A stretch of DNA of 64,000 nucleotides from Variovorax sp. HW608 (GCF_900090195.1 NZ_LT607803.1:7032229-7096228); one strand, 5' to 3'. Counted from the stretch's first letter, positions 8,491 through 16,092 are shown. Program-made: numbers and translations. Notes: generated by a model from the sequence alone, not told the origin.

Positions 8491-10650
8491 TCAGAAGGCA
8501 TATTCGGCGCGCCGCTTGGCATCGCCCTTCTGCAGCCAGCCGATGACGCGCTGGCGCAGGGCGTCGCGCAGGCGGTCCCAGCGGCTGGGGTTGCTCACGA
8601 TCTGCGCCTTGTAGAACGAGGGACACAGCACCGCAGCGTGCGAGACCTCGCCGCAGACGCCGCAGCCCACGCAGCTGTCGAGCACATGCGCCACCGGGTC
8701 GGTGCGCAGCGGATCGGGATTCGGCTTGATCGACAGCGACGGGCAGCCCGAAAGCCGGATGCACGAGTGGTCGCCGGTGCAGGTGTCGGAATCGACGCCG
8801 AACTTCTCGCGCACCTGGCGCTTGCCCTCGGCGATCGCCTTGCGCACCAGCGGCTTCTCGCGGCGCTGGCGGTTCAGCATGCATTCGGATTGCGCGACCA
8901 GCACCTTCGGGCCCTTCTGCCTGGTGGTCAGCGCGTCCTTGAGCGCGTCGCGCATGCCCGCGACGTCGTAGGTGCGGCGCAGGGTCCTGACCCACTTCAC
9001 GCCGACGCCGCGCACCGCGCGCTCGATCTCGTGGCCGGTGCTGCGCGTGGCGTTGACCGCCTTCGACGACAGGATGTCCTGCCCGCCGGTCGCGGAGGTG
9101 TAGTTGTTGTCGACGACGATCGTGAGGTTGTCGCTCTCGTTGAAGACCGCGTTGGCGATGCCGCTGGTCAGGCCGTTGTGCCAGAAGCCGCCGTCGCCCA
9201 TGACCGAGATCGCGCGCTTGCCGGCCTGGGTGTTGAGCGCGGCCGCGCCGGCAGCACCGAGCCCGTAGCCCATCGTGGTGTTGCCGATGTTGAAGGGCGG
9301 CAGGATCGAGAACAGGTGGCAGCCGATGTCGGCGCTGACGTGGTGCGCGCCGAGCTCGCGTTCGACCAGCTTCATCGCGCTGAAGATCGGGCGCTCCGGG
9401 CAACCGGTGCAGAAGCCCGGCGGGCGCGCATGCACGCTTTCGGCGAGCGGCTTCGCGGGCTCGGCCACGGCCTTGAGCGGAATCACCTTGCGCACCGGTG
9501 CAGGCACCGGCAGCGCTTGCAGGCGGCCGTAGCGCTCGCCGAAGCTGCGCGCGCCCTTCAGCAGTTCGGCGGCGGTGTATTCGCCGGCCACGGGCAGCAT
9601 GTCCTTGCCATGCAGTGCGGTGCCCGATCCCGCCTGCCGCAGGATGGTCGCGAGGTTCTGTTCGATGAAGTTCGGCTGGCCTTCCTCGACCACCAGCACC
9701 GCGCGCTTGCCTTCGCAGAAGCGCAGCACTTCGCTTTCGATGACCGGATAGGCCACGTTCATCACGTAGAGCGGCACCTTGGTGTTGCCGTAGACGTCGG
9801 CCAGATCGAGCCGCTCGAGCGCACGCATCAACGTGTTGTAGCTGCCGCCCTGCACGATGATGCCGATATCGTCCGCGTCTTCGGAAAAGAACTCGTTGAG
9901 CTGGCGCTCCTCGATGAACTTCACCGCGGCGGGCCAGCGGTCCTTCACCTTTTCCTGCTCGTGCAGGAAGCTCGCGGGCGGCAGCACGATGCGGCTGACG
10001 TCGCGCTGCGGGTTCTCCAGCGCTTCCTTGAGCGTGAACTTCGCGCGGCGGTTGTCACCGGCGACGAACTGGCCGTGCACGTGGCAGGCGCGGATGCGCA
10101 GCTGCAGCATCACCGGCGTATGGCTCGCTTCCGAGAGATCGAAGCCCTGCTTGACCGCATCCACGATCGAGGGCAGGTTCGGGCGCGGATCGAGCAGCCA
10201 GATCTGCGACTTCATCGCGAAGGCGTGGCTGCGTTCCTGCATGATCGACGAGCCTTCGCCGTAGTCCTCGCCGACGATGACCAGCGCGCCACCGGTCACG
10301 CCGCCCGACGCGAGGTTGGCGAGCGCGTCGGACGCCACGTTGGTGCCCACGGTCGCCTTGAAGGTTACGGCGCCGCGCAGCGGGTAGTTGACCGAGGCCG
10401 CGAGCGTGGCGGCGGCGGTGGCCTCGCTCGCGCTGTTCTCGAAGCGGATGCCGTGCTCGGTCAGGATGTCCTGCGCATCGGCCAGCACGTCCATGAGATG
10501 CGAGATCGGCGCGCCCTGGTAGCCGGCGACATAGGAAACACCTGACTCCAGCAAGGCCTTGGTGACTGCCAGAATGCCTTCACCACGAAACACCTCGCCG
10601 CCCGAGAGCCGCAGCTTCTTTACTTCTTCGACGAACGATCGCTCAGCCAT
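8491..10650 (-). CDS. Indolepyruvate:ferredoxin oxidoreductase alpha-like subunit (ThDP, 4Fe-4S)
   Basis: A 719-residue IorA-like protein. The N-terminal transketolase-pyrimidine-like domain (GYQGAPISHLMDVL, FENSASEATAAA) is followed by a ThDP-pyrophosphate domain containing CTGCPER, GDGGFWHNGLTSG and VVDNNYTSATGGQD. The C-terminal ferredoxin-like region has two Cys sets (DTCTGDHSCIRLSGCP, and C-x2-C-x2-C with a later C-P). It is the first gene of the minus-strand operon. ATG at 10650 has AAAGGG about 7 nt upstream. Expected reaction: 2-oxo acid + CoA to acyl-CoA + CO2 with an electron carrier. The family is clear, the true substrate is not. Confidence 0.87.
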   Translation of the reverse strand: MAERSFVEEVKKLRLSGGEVFRGEGILAVTKALLESGVSYVAGYQGAPISHLMDVLADAQDILTEHGIRFENSASEATAAATLAASVNYPLRGAVTFKATVGTNVASDALANLASGGVTGGALVIVGEDYGEGSSIMQERSHAFAMKSQIWLLDPRPNLPSIVDAVKQGFDLSEASHTPVMLQLRIRACHVHGQFVAGDNRRAKFTLKEALENPQRDVSRIVLPPASFLHEQEKVKDRWPAAVKFIEERQLNEFFSEDADDIGIIVQGGSYNTLMRALERLDLADVYGNTKVPLYVMNVAYPVIESEVLRFCEGKRAVLVVEEGQPNFIEQNLATILRQAGSGTALHGKDMLPVAGEYTAAELLKGARSFGERYGRLQALPVPAPVRKVIPLKAVAEPAKPLAESVHARPPGFCTGCPERPIFSAMKLVERELGAHHVSADIGCHLFSILPPFNIGNTTMGYGLGAAGAAALNTQAGKRAISVMGDGGFWHNGLTSGIANAVFNESDNLTIVVDNNYTSATGGQDILSSKAVNATRSTGHEIERAVRGVGVKWVRTLRRTYDVAGMRDALKDALTTRQKGPKVLVAQSECMLNRQRREKPLVRKAIAEGKRQVREKFGVDSDTCTGDHSCIRLSGCPSLSIKPNPDPLRTDPVAHVLDSCVGCGVCGEVSHAAVLCPSFYKAQIVSNPSRWDRLRDALRQRVIGWLQKGDAKRRAEYAF

Positions 10651-10701
10651 GGCGCCCTTTCTTGTCCGGAATCGTGGGGTTCCAACAGAAACCTCGGTCT
10701 C

Positions 10702-10707
10702 TATAAT
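10702..10707 (+). promoter_or_regulatory. Putative -10 box of the marR promoter
   Basis: A perfect TATAAT lies 26 nt before the marR ATG. The -35 region (TTCCAA at 10680-10685, spacing 16) is weak. It overlaps the opposite promoter back to back, so one bound repressor could block both. Confidence 0.55.
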
Positions 10708-10708
10708 G

Positions 10709-10720
10709 TTTAGAACTGAA
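10709..10720. promoter_or_regulatory. Candidate MarR operator palindrome
   Basis: TTTAGAACTGAA has the imperfect dyad TT-n-AG-nn-CT-n-AA. It sits inside the spacer of the minus-strand promoter and just after the marR -10 box, where a MarR dimer would repress both directions. Assignment rests on position and symmetry only. Confidence 0.4.
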
Positions 10721-10733
10721 TGTATCCACAATC

Positions 10734-11273
10734 ATGAATAACCCTAAACATGCAAGCGGCGTGCCCACCGCGGACCAGGGGCCATTCACCGGGGAGGTGC
10801 CGGAACGCGAGCTCCGTTTCGTCGACGACTACCTGCCCGCACTGCTCGCGCAGGCCAGCCAGCTGATTTCCTCCGAGTTCCACGAAGTTGCGCGCAAACA
10901 CGGCTTTTCGGTGTCGGAATGGCGCGTGATGGCGTCGCTGGCGGGCGGGGAGGCGATCAGCATCGGGCAGCTGGCACAGGTCACGGTGACCAAGCAGCCC
11001 ACTGTCACGCGGCTCCTGGATCGCATGGAAGCGCGCGGTCAGGTCGAGCGCCTGCCCCATGACAGTGATCGTCGGATCACTTTGGTGCGGATCACGCGCA
11101 AGGGCTCCAAGGCCGTGGAACATCTGATGGAACTGGCGCGCGAGCACGAGATGCGCGTGCTCGAACCCTTCGGCCTGCAGCGCGCGGAGGAGCTCAAGCG
11201 CACGCTGCGGCAGCTCATCGAGCTGCATGCGCGCGCGCCGGGCGATGCGCCCGAGGGCGGCGACGAGGAGTGA
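10734..11273 (+). CDS. MarR-family transcriptional regulator
   Basis: A 179-residue winged-helix regulator. The HTH/wing region spans roughly residues 55-110 (ISIGQLAQVTVTKQPTVTRL, then DSDRRITLVRITRKG). The N-terminal ~35 residues and C-terminal tail are extensions to the MarR core. It is transcribed divergently from the ring-hydroxylase operon with only an 83-bp gap, so it most likely represses that operon and itself until an aromatic ligand binds. MarR proteins control indole-3-acetate degradation loci in Variovorax, which fits but does not prove the substrate. Confidence 0.9.
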   Translation: MNNPKHASGVPTADQGPFTGEVPERELRFVDDYLPALLAQASQLISSEFHEVARKHGFSVSEWRVMASLAGGEAISIGQLAQVTVTKQPTVTRLLDRMEARGQVERLPHDSDRRITLVRITRKGSKAVEHLMELAREHEMRVLEPFGLQRAEELKRTLRQLIELHARAPGDAPEGGDEE

Positions 11274-11310
11274 CAGGACGTTCGCTCTCTCGGACCAGCG
11301 CAGGATCATC

Positions 11311-11316
11311 TAAGAT
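11311..11316 (+). promoter_or_regulatory. Putative -10 box placed for a leaderless transcript
   Basis: TAAGAT ends 6 nt before the ATG at 11323, so transcription would start at or next to the start codon. No Shine-Dalgarno sequence precedes that ATG. No good -35 is visible. Confidence 0.35.
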
Positions 11317-11322
11317 CGACTC

Positions 11323-11658
11323 ATGCCCGCTCTTCTCCGTCGACCGATCGGTGACATCCTCCGAGATCGCAGCGATGCTCGGCGGGCATTCCTGCGCCCG
11401 CAAATCGAGCGCACGCTCGTCGAATTGAGACGAAACGGTGTGACCTGCGAAGTGATCGGCTCCTTCGCGCGCGTCAATGAAACGATCGATGCGGAAACGG
11501 ACCTGGACATCCTCGTGGAGCGAAAGGGTGCGCTGACCGAGGGCGAAATCTGGAACCTCGCGTGGTCCAACCTGACCGACGTCGATGTCGATCTGGTGTT
11601 CGCGGAGCATTTGCCGCCTCGCAAAGTGGCGCTCATGAAGGAGCATGCCCGTGGCTGA
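11323..11658 (+). CDS. MNT-type nucleotidyltransferase, probable antitoxin
   Basis: A 111-residue minimal nucleotidyltransferase. The motif GSFAR (46-50), nine residues, then D60-L61-D62 matches the family pattern G-S-x-A-R-n-D-x-D, and a third acidic strand VDVDLVF lies near 87-93. The usual Gly after AR is Val51. It overlaps the downstream HEPN-like gene by 14 nt, the typical MntA/HepT arrangement in which the nucleotidyltransferase neutralises the toxin by transferring AMP to its tyrosine. GSFAR and D-x-D being intact suggests an active enzyme. Confidence 0.78.
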   Translation: MPALLRRPIGDILRDRSDARRAFLRPQIERTLVELRRNGVTCEVIGSFARVNETIDAETDLDILVERKGALTEGEIWNLAWSNLTDVDVDLVFAEHLPPRKVALMKEHARG

Positions 11659-12163
11659 TCACATCCTTCAAACACTCCTGCTGTCGAAGGCACAGGACGT
11701 CGAACGAGCCCTGGAAGTCATGCTCGAGGCCGACGCCAAGCAGCGTAAGGTCAAGGCAAACCATCCCGACAGTTACGACGAGTCGTTCCACGCCGCGGGC
11801 ATCGCACAGCACATCCAAGGCATTTACACCCAGATCGAAAGCCTCATCAAGCAAGCGATCGAGCAGACCGACGGCAAGCTGCCCAAGAGCGAGACGTGGC
11901 ACCAGGACCTCATTCGTCTCGCCAGCACCGCTACCAGCGATCGGGGTCCTCTTCTCGATGCAGCTGGAACGAGGAGCTTGAAAGAGGTGCTTGGCTTTCG
12001 GCACATTGCGCGGTCCAACTATGCGGGCGAGCTGGATCCGCCCCGAGTCTTTGAGCACATCGCGAACACTGTCGCCGCCGTCGGCGCGGCAGTCACAGGT
12101 GTGAGGCGGATGTTCGATCCTTCGGACGCGCCCCCGGACAAGGCGAGCGAACGGGACGTCTGA
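11645..12163 (+). CDS. HEPN/HepT-like protein with altered RNase motif, probable toxin partner
   Basis: A 172-residue, mainly helical protein of the HepT-like HEPN class, recognised by the segment FRHIARSNYAGELDP (118-132). The HEPN RNase motif R-x4-H-x-Y appears as R119-x4-S124-x-Y126: the catalytic His is Ser (codon TCC), while Arg and the modifiable Tyr remain. In the MNT/HEPN system the Tyr is the AMPylation target. The protein may therefore be a detoxified remnant or act without RNA cleavage. It is translationally linked to the upstream nucleotidyltransferase and convergent with the next gene. Confidence 0.7.
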   Translation: MPVADHILQTLLLSKAQDVERALEVMLEADAKQRKVKANHPDSYDESFHAAGIAQHIQGIYTQIESLIKQAIEQTDGKLPKSETWHQDLIRLASTATSDRGPLLDAAGTRSLKEVLGFRHIARSNYAGELDPPRVFEHIANTVAAVGAAVTGVRRMFDPSDAPPDKASERDV

Positions 12164-12173
12164 TCGGCGCGGC

Positions 12174-13118
12174 TCAGCGCCCCGCCACCAGCACCGCGCG
12201 GCCGCGATGGCCGCGCTGGCCGATCCAGTTCATGGCCTTCGCGGCGTCTTCGAGTGCGAAGGGCTGGACATCCAGCTTCAGGCGCCCATCGGCCAGTCGC
12301 GCCAGCAATTCGGGGGCCGCAGCATGGCCGGCCGCTTCGCGGCGGAACATGTTCAGCGGCAGCAGCGAAACATCCCGTTGCAGGAAGTGCGCGATGTCGA
12401 GCGTCAGCGTGTTGCCGGCGGTGTAGCCGACTAGCACCGCGCGGCCGCCGGAGCGCACGCGCGGCAGCGCAGCAGCGAGTACCGGGCCGCCGACCGTGTC
12501 GACCAGCAGGTCGACCGAGACTGAATCCAGCGAAGATGCGAGATCGCTGCCCGGCACCAGCACCTTGGCGCCGGATGGCATCCTGGCCGCCTGCGCTGCG
12601 TCGGCCACGAGCGCCGTCACCTCGGCACCTGCATCGAGCGCCAGTTGCACCGCGAGCGATCCGACTGCGCCCGTCGCGCCGGTCAGGAGAACGCTTTCGC
12701 CGGCCGAGAGCCGCGCGACGTCATGCAGCGCGACCCACGCCGACGTGCTCGGCGAGAAGAACGCTGAGCCGATCATGGACGGCACGCCATCCGGCAACAC
12801 ACCCAGTGCTTCATCGGGCGCGTCGATGACCTCGCACCAGGTGCCGTCGAACAGCGTGCCCAATCCGCTGCCGCGCAGCCACACGCGCCGGCCTTCGGGA
12901 TGCACATGGCTCGCGACCACCACGCCCGCGGCCTCGACACCCGGCGTGTAGGGGAACGGCGGATGCTTCAGAAAGCTGCCACGCCACACCGTCCGGTCGA
13001 TGTGGCCGACCGTGGCCGCTTCCATGCGCACCAGCGTGCGTGCGGGACGCAAGGCCGGCTCCGGAAGGTCTTCGAGCACCGGCGGCGAGTCGAACGCATG
13101 TACGCGCACGGCCTTCAT
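12174..13118 (-). CDS. Zinc-independent quinone-oxidoreductase-like MDR dehydrogenase
   Basis: A 314-residue medium-chain dehydrogenase/reductase with an N-terminal GroES-like fold (PYTPGVEAAGVVVA) and the NAD(P)-binding motif LLTGATGAVGSLAVQLA near residues 145-161. No structural-zinc Cys cluster is seen, which points to the quinone-oxidoreductase/enoyl-reductase branch. It is the last gene of a four-gene minus-strand operon and overlaps the hydrolase gene by 4 nt. Substrate unknown; reduction of an enone or quinone intermediate of the same pathway is plausible. Confidence 0.85.
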   Translation of the reverse strand: MKAVRVHAFDSPPVLEDLPEPALRPARTLVRMEAATVGHIDRTVWRGSFLKHPPFPYTPGVEAAGVVVASHVHPEGRRVWLRGSGLGTLFDGTWCEVIDAPDEALGVLPDGVPSMIGSAFFSPSTSAWVALHDVARLSAGESVLLTGATGAVGSLAVQLALDAGAEVTALVADAAQAARMPSGAKVLVPGSDLASSLDSVSVDLLVDTVGGPVLAAALPRVRSGGRAVLVGYTAGNTLTLDIAHFLQRDVSLLPLNMFRREAAGHAAAPELLARLADGRLKLDVQPFALEDAAKAMNWIGQRGHRGRAVLVAGR

Positions 13119-13918
13119 CGCAGCGTCTCCAGGAAGTCGAGCACCGCGCGTGCGAAGGCCTCGGGCATTTGGTCCGGCAAGGGCACCATGCCGCCCTCGA
13201 TGTCGACGATGCGCGCGTTCGCGAGATGCTCGTGCAGTTCGGCGGCATGCGGCGATGCGAAGGGATCGTCGGTTGCGCGGATCAGCAGCGTGGGCTGCCT
13301 GACGAGACGGATGCGGTCTTCCATCCGGTAGGCCGCGACCGCGCGATGGCCATCTTCAGGGCTGCCACTGGCCTTCAGTGCGTCGCGCACAAAGGCTTCG
13401 AGCATTTCGGGCCGGCCCGGAGGATAGAAGCCTTGACGGCGCTGCCACAACGCGGCGAGATGGCTGCCGTCTTTGCTGGCCGCGACTTCGTCGATCGGCG
13501 GACTTCCGGTGCGAGCCTTGCGGAACGCGGCATTCGTATAGGGCGTCGACGAAAGCACGAGCCCGCGCACGCGCTGCGGAAAAGCTGCCGCGAGTTCGAC
13601 CGCGATCACACCGCCGGTGTGATGGCCCACGACGTCGACCTGCGCGATCTGCAGCGTATCGAGCAATTCGCAGGCAACCCGCGCCCACTGCTCGATGCTG
13701 GCCGGCGCATCGCCCGCGGCCGAATCGCCGAAGCCCACCGTGTCCATCGCGATCGCGCGGCGCTGCGCACCGATCAGCGGCAGCACCTCGCGGTACTCCA
13801 TCCAGCTTCGCGGCGACTGGTGCAGCAGCAGCACGGCGGGCGCTTCGCGATCGCCGCATTCGGCGTAGTGGATCTGCCCCGGCGAGAGGTCTGCGAAGGC
13901 GCGCCGGATCTTGTTCAT
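13115..13918 (-). CDS. Alpha/beta-hydrolase-fold protein with GHHTG elbow
   Basis: A 267-residue alpha/beta-hydrolase fold. Visible are the oxyanion strand LLLHQSPRSWMEYR, DTVGFGDS, the elbow VVGHHTGGVIAVEL (G98-H99-H100-T101-G102), and a C-terminal acid/His region (IRATDDPFASPH). The elbow consensus G-x-Nuc-x-G has His100 in place of Ser, Cys or Asp. It may therefore be a lyase- or isomerase-like member rather than an esterase. It overlaps both neighbours by 4 nt, so the genes are co-translated. Confidence 0.8.
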   Translation of the reverse strand: MNKIRRAFADLSPGQIHYAECGDREAPAVLLLHQSPRSWMEYREVLPLIGAQRRAIAMDTVGFGDSAAGDAPASIEQWARVACELLDTLQIAQVDVVGHHTGGVIAVELAAAFPQRVRGLVLSSTPYTNAAFRKARTGSPPIDEVAASKDGSHLAALWQRRQGFYPPGRPEMLEAFVRDALKASGSPEDGHRAVAAYRMEDRIRLVRQPTLLIRATDDPFASPHAAELHEHLANARIVDIEGGMVPLPDQMPEAFARAVLDFLETLR

Positions 13919-14916
13919 GACTGCGTTTCGCTCGCTGGCGGCTTCCACAAGCCCGCATGCTTGAGCATGCCGAGCGTGCGCGACAGCACATCGCGACGGT
14001 ACGCCCCCACGTCGCGCCCTTCGTAGTCGTAGAAGCCGCTGCCGCTCTTGAGGCCGAGCCGCCCTTCCTCGACCATGCGATCCACGATCGCCGGCGCGGT
14101 GTAGCGTGCGCGGTCGATCGAGCCCGACATCTCGCGGCTCGCGTGATGCAGGATGTCGCAGCCGCCGAAGTCGATGAACTCCACCACGCCGAGCGCCGCG
14201 AAGCGCAGTCCCAGGCCGTAGCGCGTGGCCTTGTCGATTTCTTCGCCCGTGGCGGCGCCTTCCTCGATCATGCGCGCGGCCTCGTTCATGACGAGCGCCT
14301 GCAGCCTCGGCACGATGTAGCCCGGCGTCGGGCCGCACACCACGGGCAGCTTGCCGATCGATTCCATCAGCGCCTTGGTGCGCGCGAGCACGGCGGCATC
14401 GGTGCCCGCGTGGCAGCTCAGTTCGACCACCGGAATCACATAGGCCGGGTTGAGCCAGTGCATGTTGAGGAAGCGCTCCGGCCGCCGCACCATCGCCGCC
14501 AGCTCGGTCACGAGGATGCTGCTGGTGGTGGAGGTGAGGATCGCGTCGTCGCTGCAATGGCGGTTGATGTGCAGGAAGGCCTCGTGCTTGGCGTCGAGCG
14601 TTTCCGGCACGCCTTCGAAGAGCAGTTCGGCTGCGGCCAAGGCGGCGGGCGCTTCATCGGCCTTCACGAGCTCGACGCGGGCCGCGATCGCGGGCACCTG
14701 CGCCGCATCGATGACGCCGAGTTGCGACAGGCCCGAGAGGCTGGCGATGATTTCGGCCTGCGCCTCGGCGCGCAGCTTCAGCCACGCTTCGTCGCTGCGC
14801 GGACGCAGGTCGATCAGCGAGATGCGATGGCCTGCATAGGCAAAGGCGATCGCGATGCCGCGCCCCATGCGGCCTGCGCCGACAGCGGCAAACCTCGGCA
14901 AGCCTTCATTCCCCAT
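13915..14916 (-). CDS. 3-hydroxyacyl-CoA dehydrogenase
   Basis: A 333-residue NAD-dependent enzyme of the 3-hydroxybutyryl-CoA dehydrogenase family. The N-terminal Rossmann motif is AVGAGRMGRGIAIAFAYAG. The catalytic region shows STTSSILVTEL and NMHWLNPAYVIPVVE with the conserved His before NP. The C-terminal 3HCDH helical domain contains GRLGLKSGSGFYDYEG. It would oxidise a beta-hydroxyacyl-CoA, or a related hydroxy acid as in gulonate or carnitine dehydrogenases. It overlaps the upstream opine-dehydrogenase-like gene by 11 nt. Confidence 0.86.
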   Translation of the reverse strand: MGNEGLPRFAAVGAGRMGRGIAIAFAYAGHRISLIDLRPRSDEAWLKLRAEAQAEIIASLSGLSQLGVIDAAQVPAIAARVELVKADEAPAALAAAELLFEGVPETLDAKHEAFLHINRHCSDDAILTSTTSSILVTELAAMVRRPERFLNMHWLNPAYVIPVVELSCHAGTDAAVLARTKALMESIGKLPVVCGPTPGYIVPRLQALVMNEAARMIEEGAATGEEIDKATRYGLGLRFAALGVVEFIDFGGCDILHHASREMSGSIDRARYTAPAIVDRMVEEGRLGLKSGSGFYDYEGRDVGAYRRDVLSRTLGMLKHAGLWKPPASETQS

Positions 14917-15979
14917 CGTGCAGCCTCTTGCGCAGTTCCGCCGGCGTCAGCGTGTCGAGGCCCAGCGTCTCGAACGTGCGCGGCCCCTTGCGCAGATCGC
15001 GGCCGAGGAAGCCGGCGACGATCGCCAGCAGGCCATGCGCGATCGGCGCATCGACGCCGGCATAGCGCGCGGCCGATGCGAGGAAGGCCAGGCCGAGCTC
15101 GGTATCTTCGGTGATGTAGCGGTGCGTGTGCAGGTCGATGTTCTCGCGCCAGTCTCCCGACTTCACGAGTTGCTTGTGCGCATCGCCGTACATCCACTGG
15201 TCGTTGTCGTAGTGGTCCGCGAGCGGATAGTGCGGCGCGCCGTGGCCGAATGCCTCGCGCACCGCCATGCGCTCCTGGTCGAGCCTGTCGGTCACGTCGC
15301 GCACGGCGCGCTGCGTGCCTTCGTTGTGGATGTCCCAGCGCTCGAAGTGCTGGAGCGGCGCGGCGTTCATCACCATCAGTGGCGGGTGGATGATCGGGCC
15401 GGCATTCATCAGCGCACCCGAGAGTGCATCGCCGCAGCCATGCACCGACGGATAGGCCTTGCGGATGACCGCGATCGCCATCTCCTGCTTGCGCGCGGGA
15501 TACACGCCGGTGGGCAGGCGGATCGCGCGGATGGTCACGTTCACTTCGCGCTCGCCGTGCTTGCGCGCGAGATAAGGGAGCGTGCCGGTCTCGGCCCAGG
15601 CCACGTCGGCATGGTTGCCCGATTCGGCCACGATGCGCGCCATCACGTAGCTGCCGAAGGTGCCGGGCGGCAGGAACACCACCTGCCCGTCAACCAGGTG
15701 CGGCGCCATCGCGCGTGCGATGTCCGCCTGCGCAATGGCGGGCGTGGGCAGCACGATGAGCTCGGCATCGTTCATGGCCGCCCCGATGTCGGGCGTGGCG
15801 AGCGCGATCTTGACGTCGCGCGCGCCCGCGGCGTCCTTCAGCGCGATGGAGCCGGTGCGGATGACGGGCTCCAGAGCGGCTGCATCACGACGCCAGAGGC
15901 GCACTTCGTGTCCGGCTTCGGACAGGTCGGCGGCGGCCGCATAGGCGCCGTGACCGCCACCAAGAATCGCGATTTTCAT
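14906..15979 (-). CDS. NAD/NADP octopine/nopaline-dehydrogenase-family protein
   Basis: A 357-residue protein. The Rossmann start AILGGGHGAYAAAADLSEAG (residues 3-22) is followed by the helical C-terminal domain typical of octopine/nopaline dehydrogenases (HNEGTQRAVRDVTDRLDQER). Family enzymes reductively join an amino acid and a 2-oxo acid, but many bacterial members have unknown substrates. The ATG at 15979 is chosen because the dinucleotide motif begins directly after it; an in-frame TTG 42 nt upstream would add a non-conserved tail. It heads the four-gene operon, downstream of a promoter with a palindrome. Confidence 0.82.
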   Translation of the reverse strand: MKIAILGGGHGAYAAAADLSEAGHEVRLWRRDAAALEPVIRTGSIALKDAAGARDVKIALATPDIGAAMNDAELIVLPTPAIAQADIARAMAPHLVDGQVVFLPPGTFGSYVMARIVAESGNHADVAWAETGTLPYLARKHGEREVNVTIRAIRLPTGVYPARKQEMAIAVIRKAYPSVHGCGDALSGALMNAGPIIHPPLMVMNAAPLQHFERWDIHNEGTQRAVRDVTDRLDQERMAVREAFGHGAPHYPLADHYDNDQWMYGDAHKQLVKSGDWRENIDLHTHRYITEDTELGLAFLASAARYAGVDAPIAHGLLAIVAGFLGRDLRKGPRTFETLGLDTLTPAELRKRLHDGE

Positions 15980-16072
15980 AGGGCAACAGAAGAAAGATGA
16001 GGTGGACGAACCGGCCGCCAAGGCGCTTCCGGATGACTCGATACCTCAATACATTACTTTTCAACTGTTCAG

Positions 16073-16092
16073 GAGTCAATCAATTTTGACTC
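16073..16092. promoter_or_regulatory. Operator-like palindrome and promoter of the 15979-12174 operon
   Basis: GAGTCAA and TTGACTC form a perfect 7-bp inverted repeat with a 6-nt spacer. On the minus strand TTGACT (16079-16074) is a good -35, followed after 17 nt by TAATGT (16056-16051), a weak -10. The palindrome overlaps the -35, as expected for a repressor site. No regulator gene adjoins it. Confidence 0.5.

Larger units (their letters stand above)
10700..10728 (-). promoter_or_regulatory. Putative promoter of the aromatic-degradation operon
   Basis: On the minus strand, TGGATA (10728-10723) and TATAGA (10705-10700) are separated by exactly 17 bp and precede the iorA-like ATG by about 50 nt. 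Each hexamer matches four of six sigma70 consensus bases. Confidence 0.5.

Noticed and set aside
8383..10545. A 720-codon open frame on the plus strand opposite the iorA-like gene
   Set aside because: It is the mirror of a clearly conserved gene in high-GC DNA; the translation is rich in Arg, His, Ala and Val with no recognisable domain. The same applies to the long antisense frames at 53736-56045, 60902-63337 and 16159-18114.
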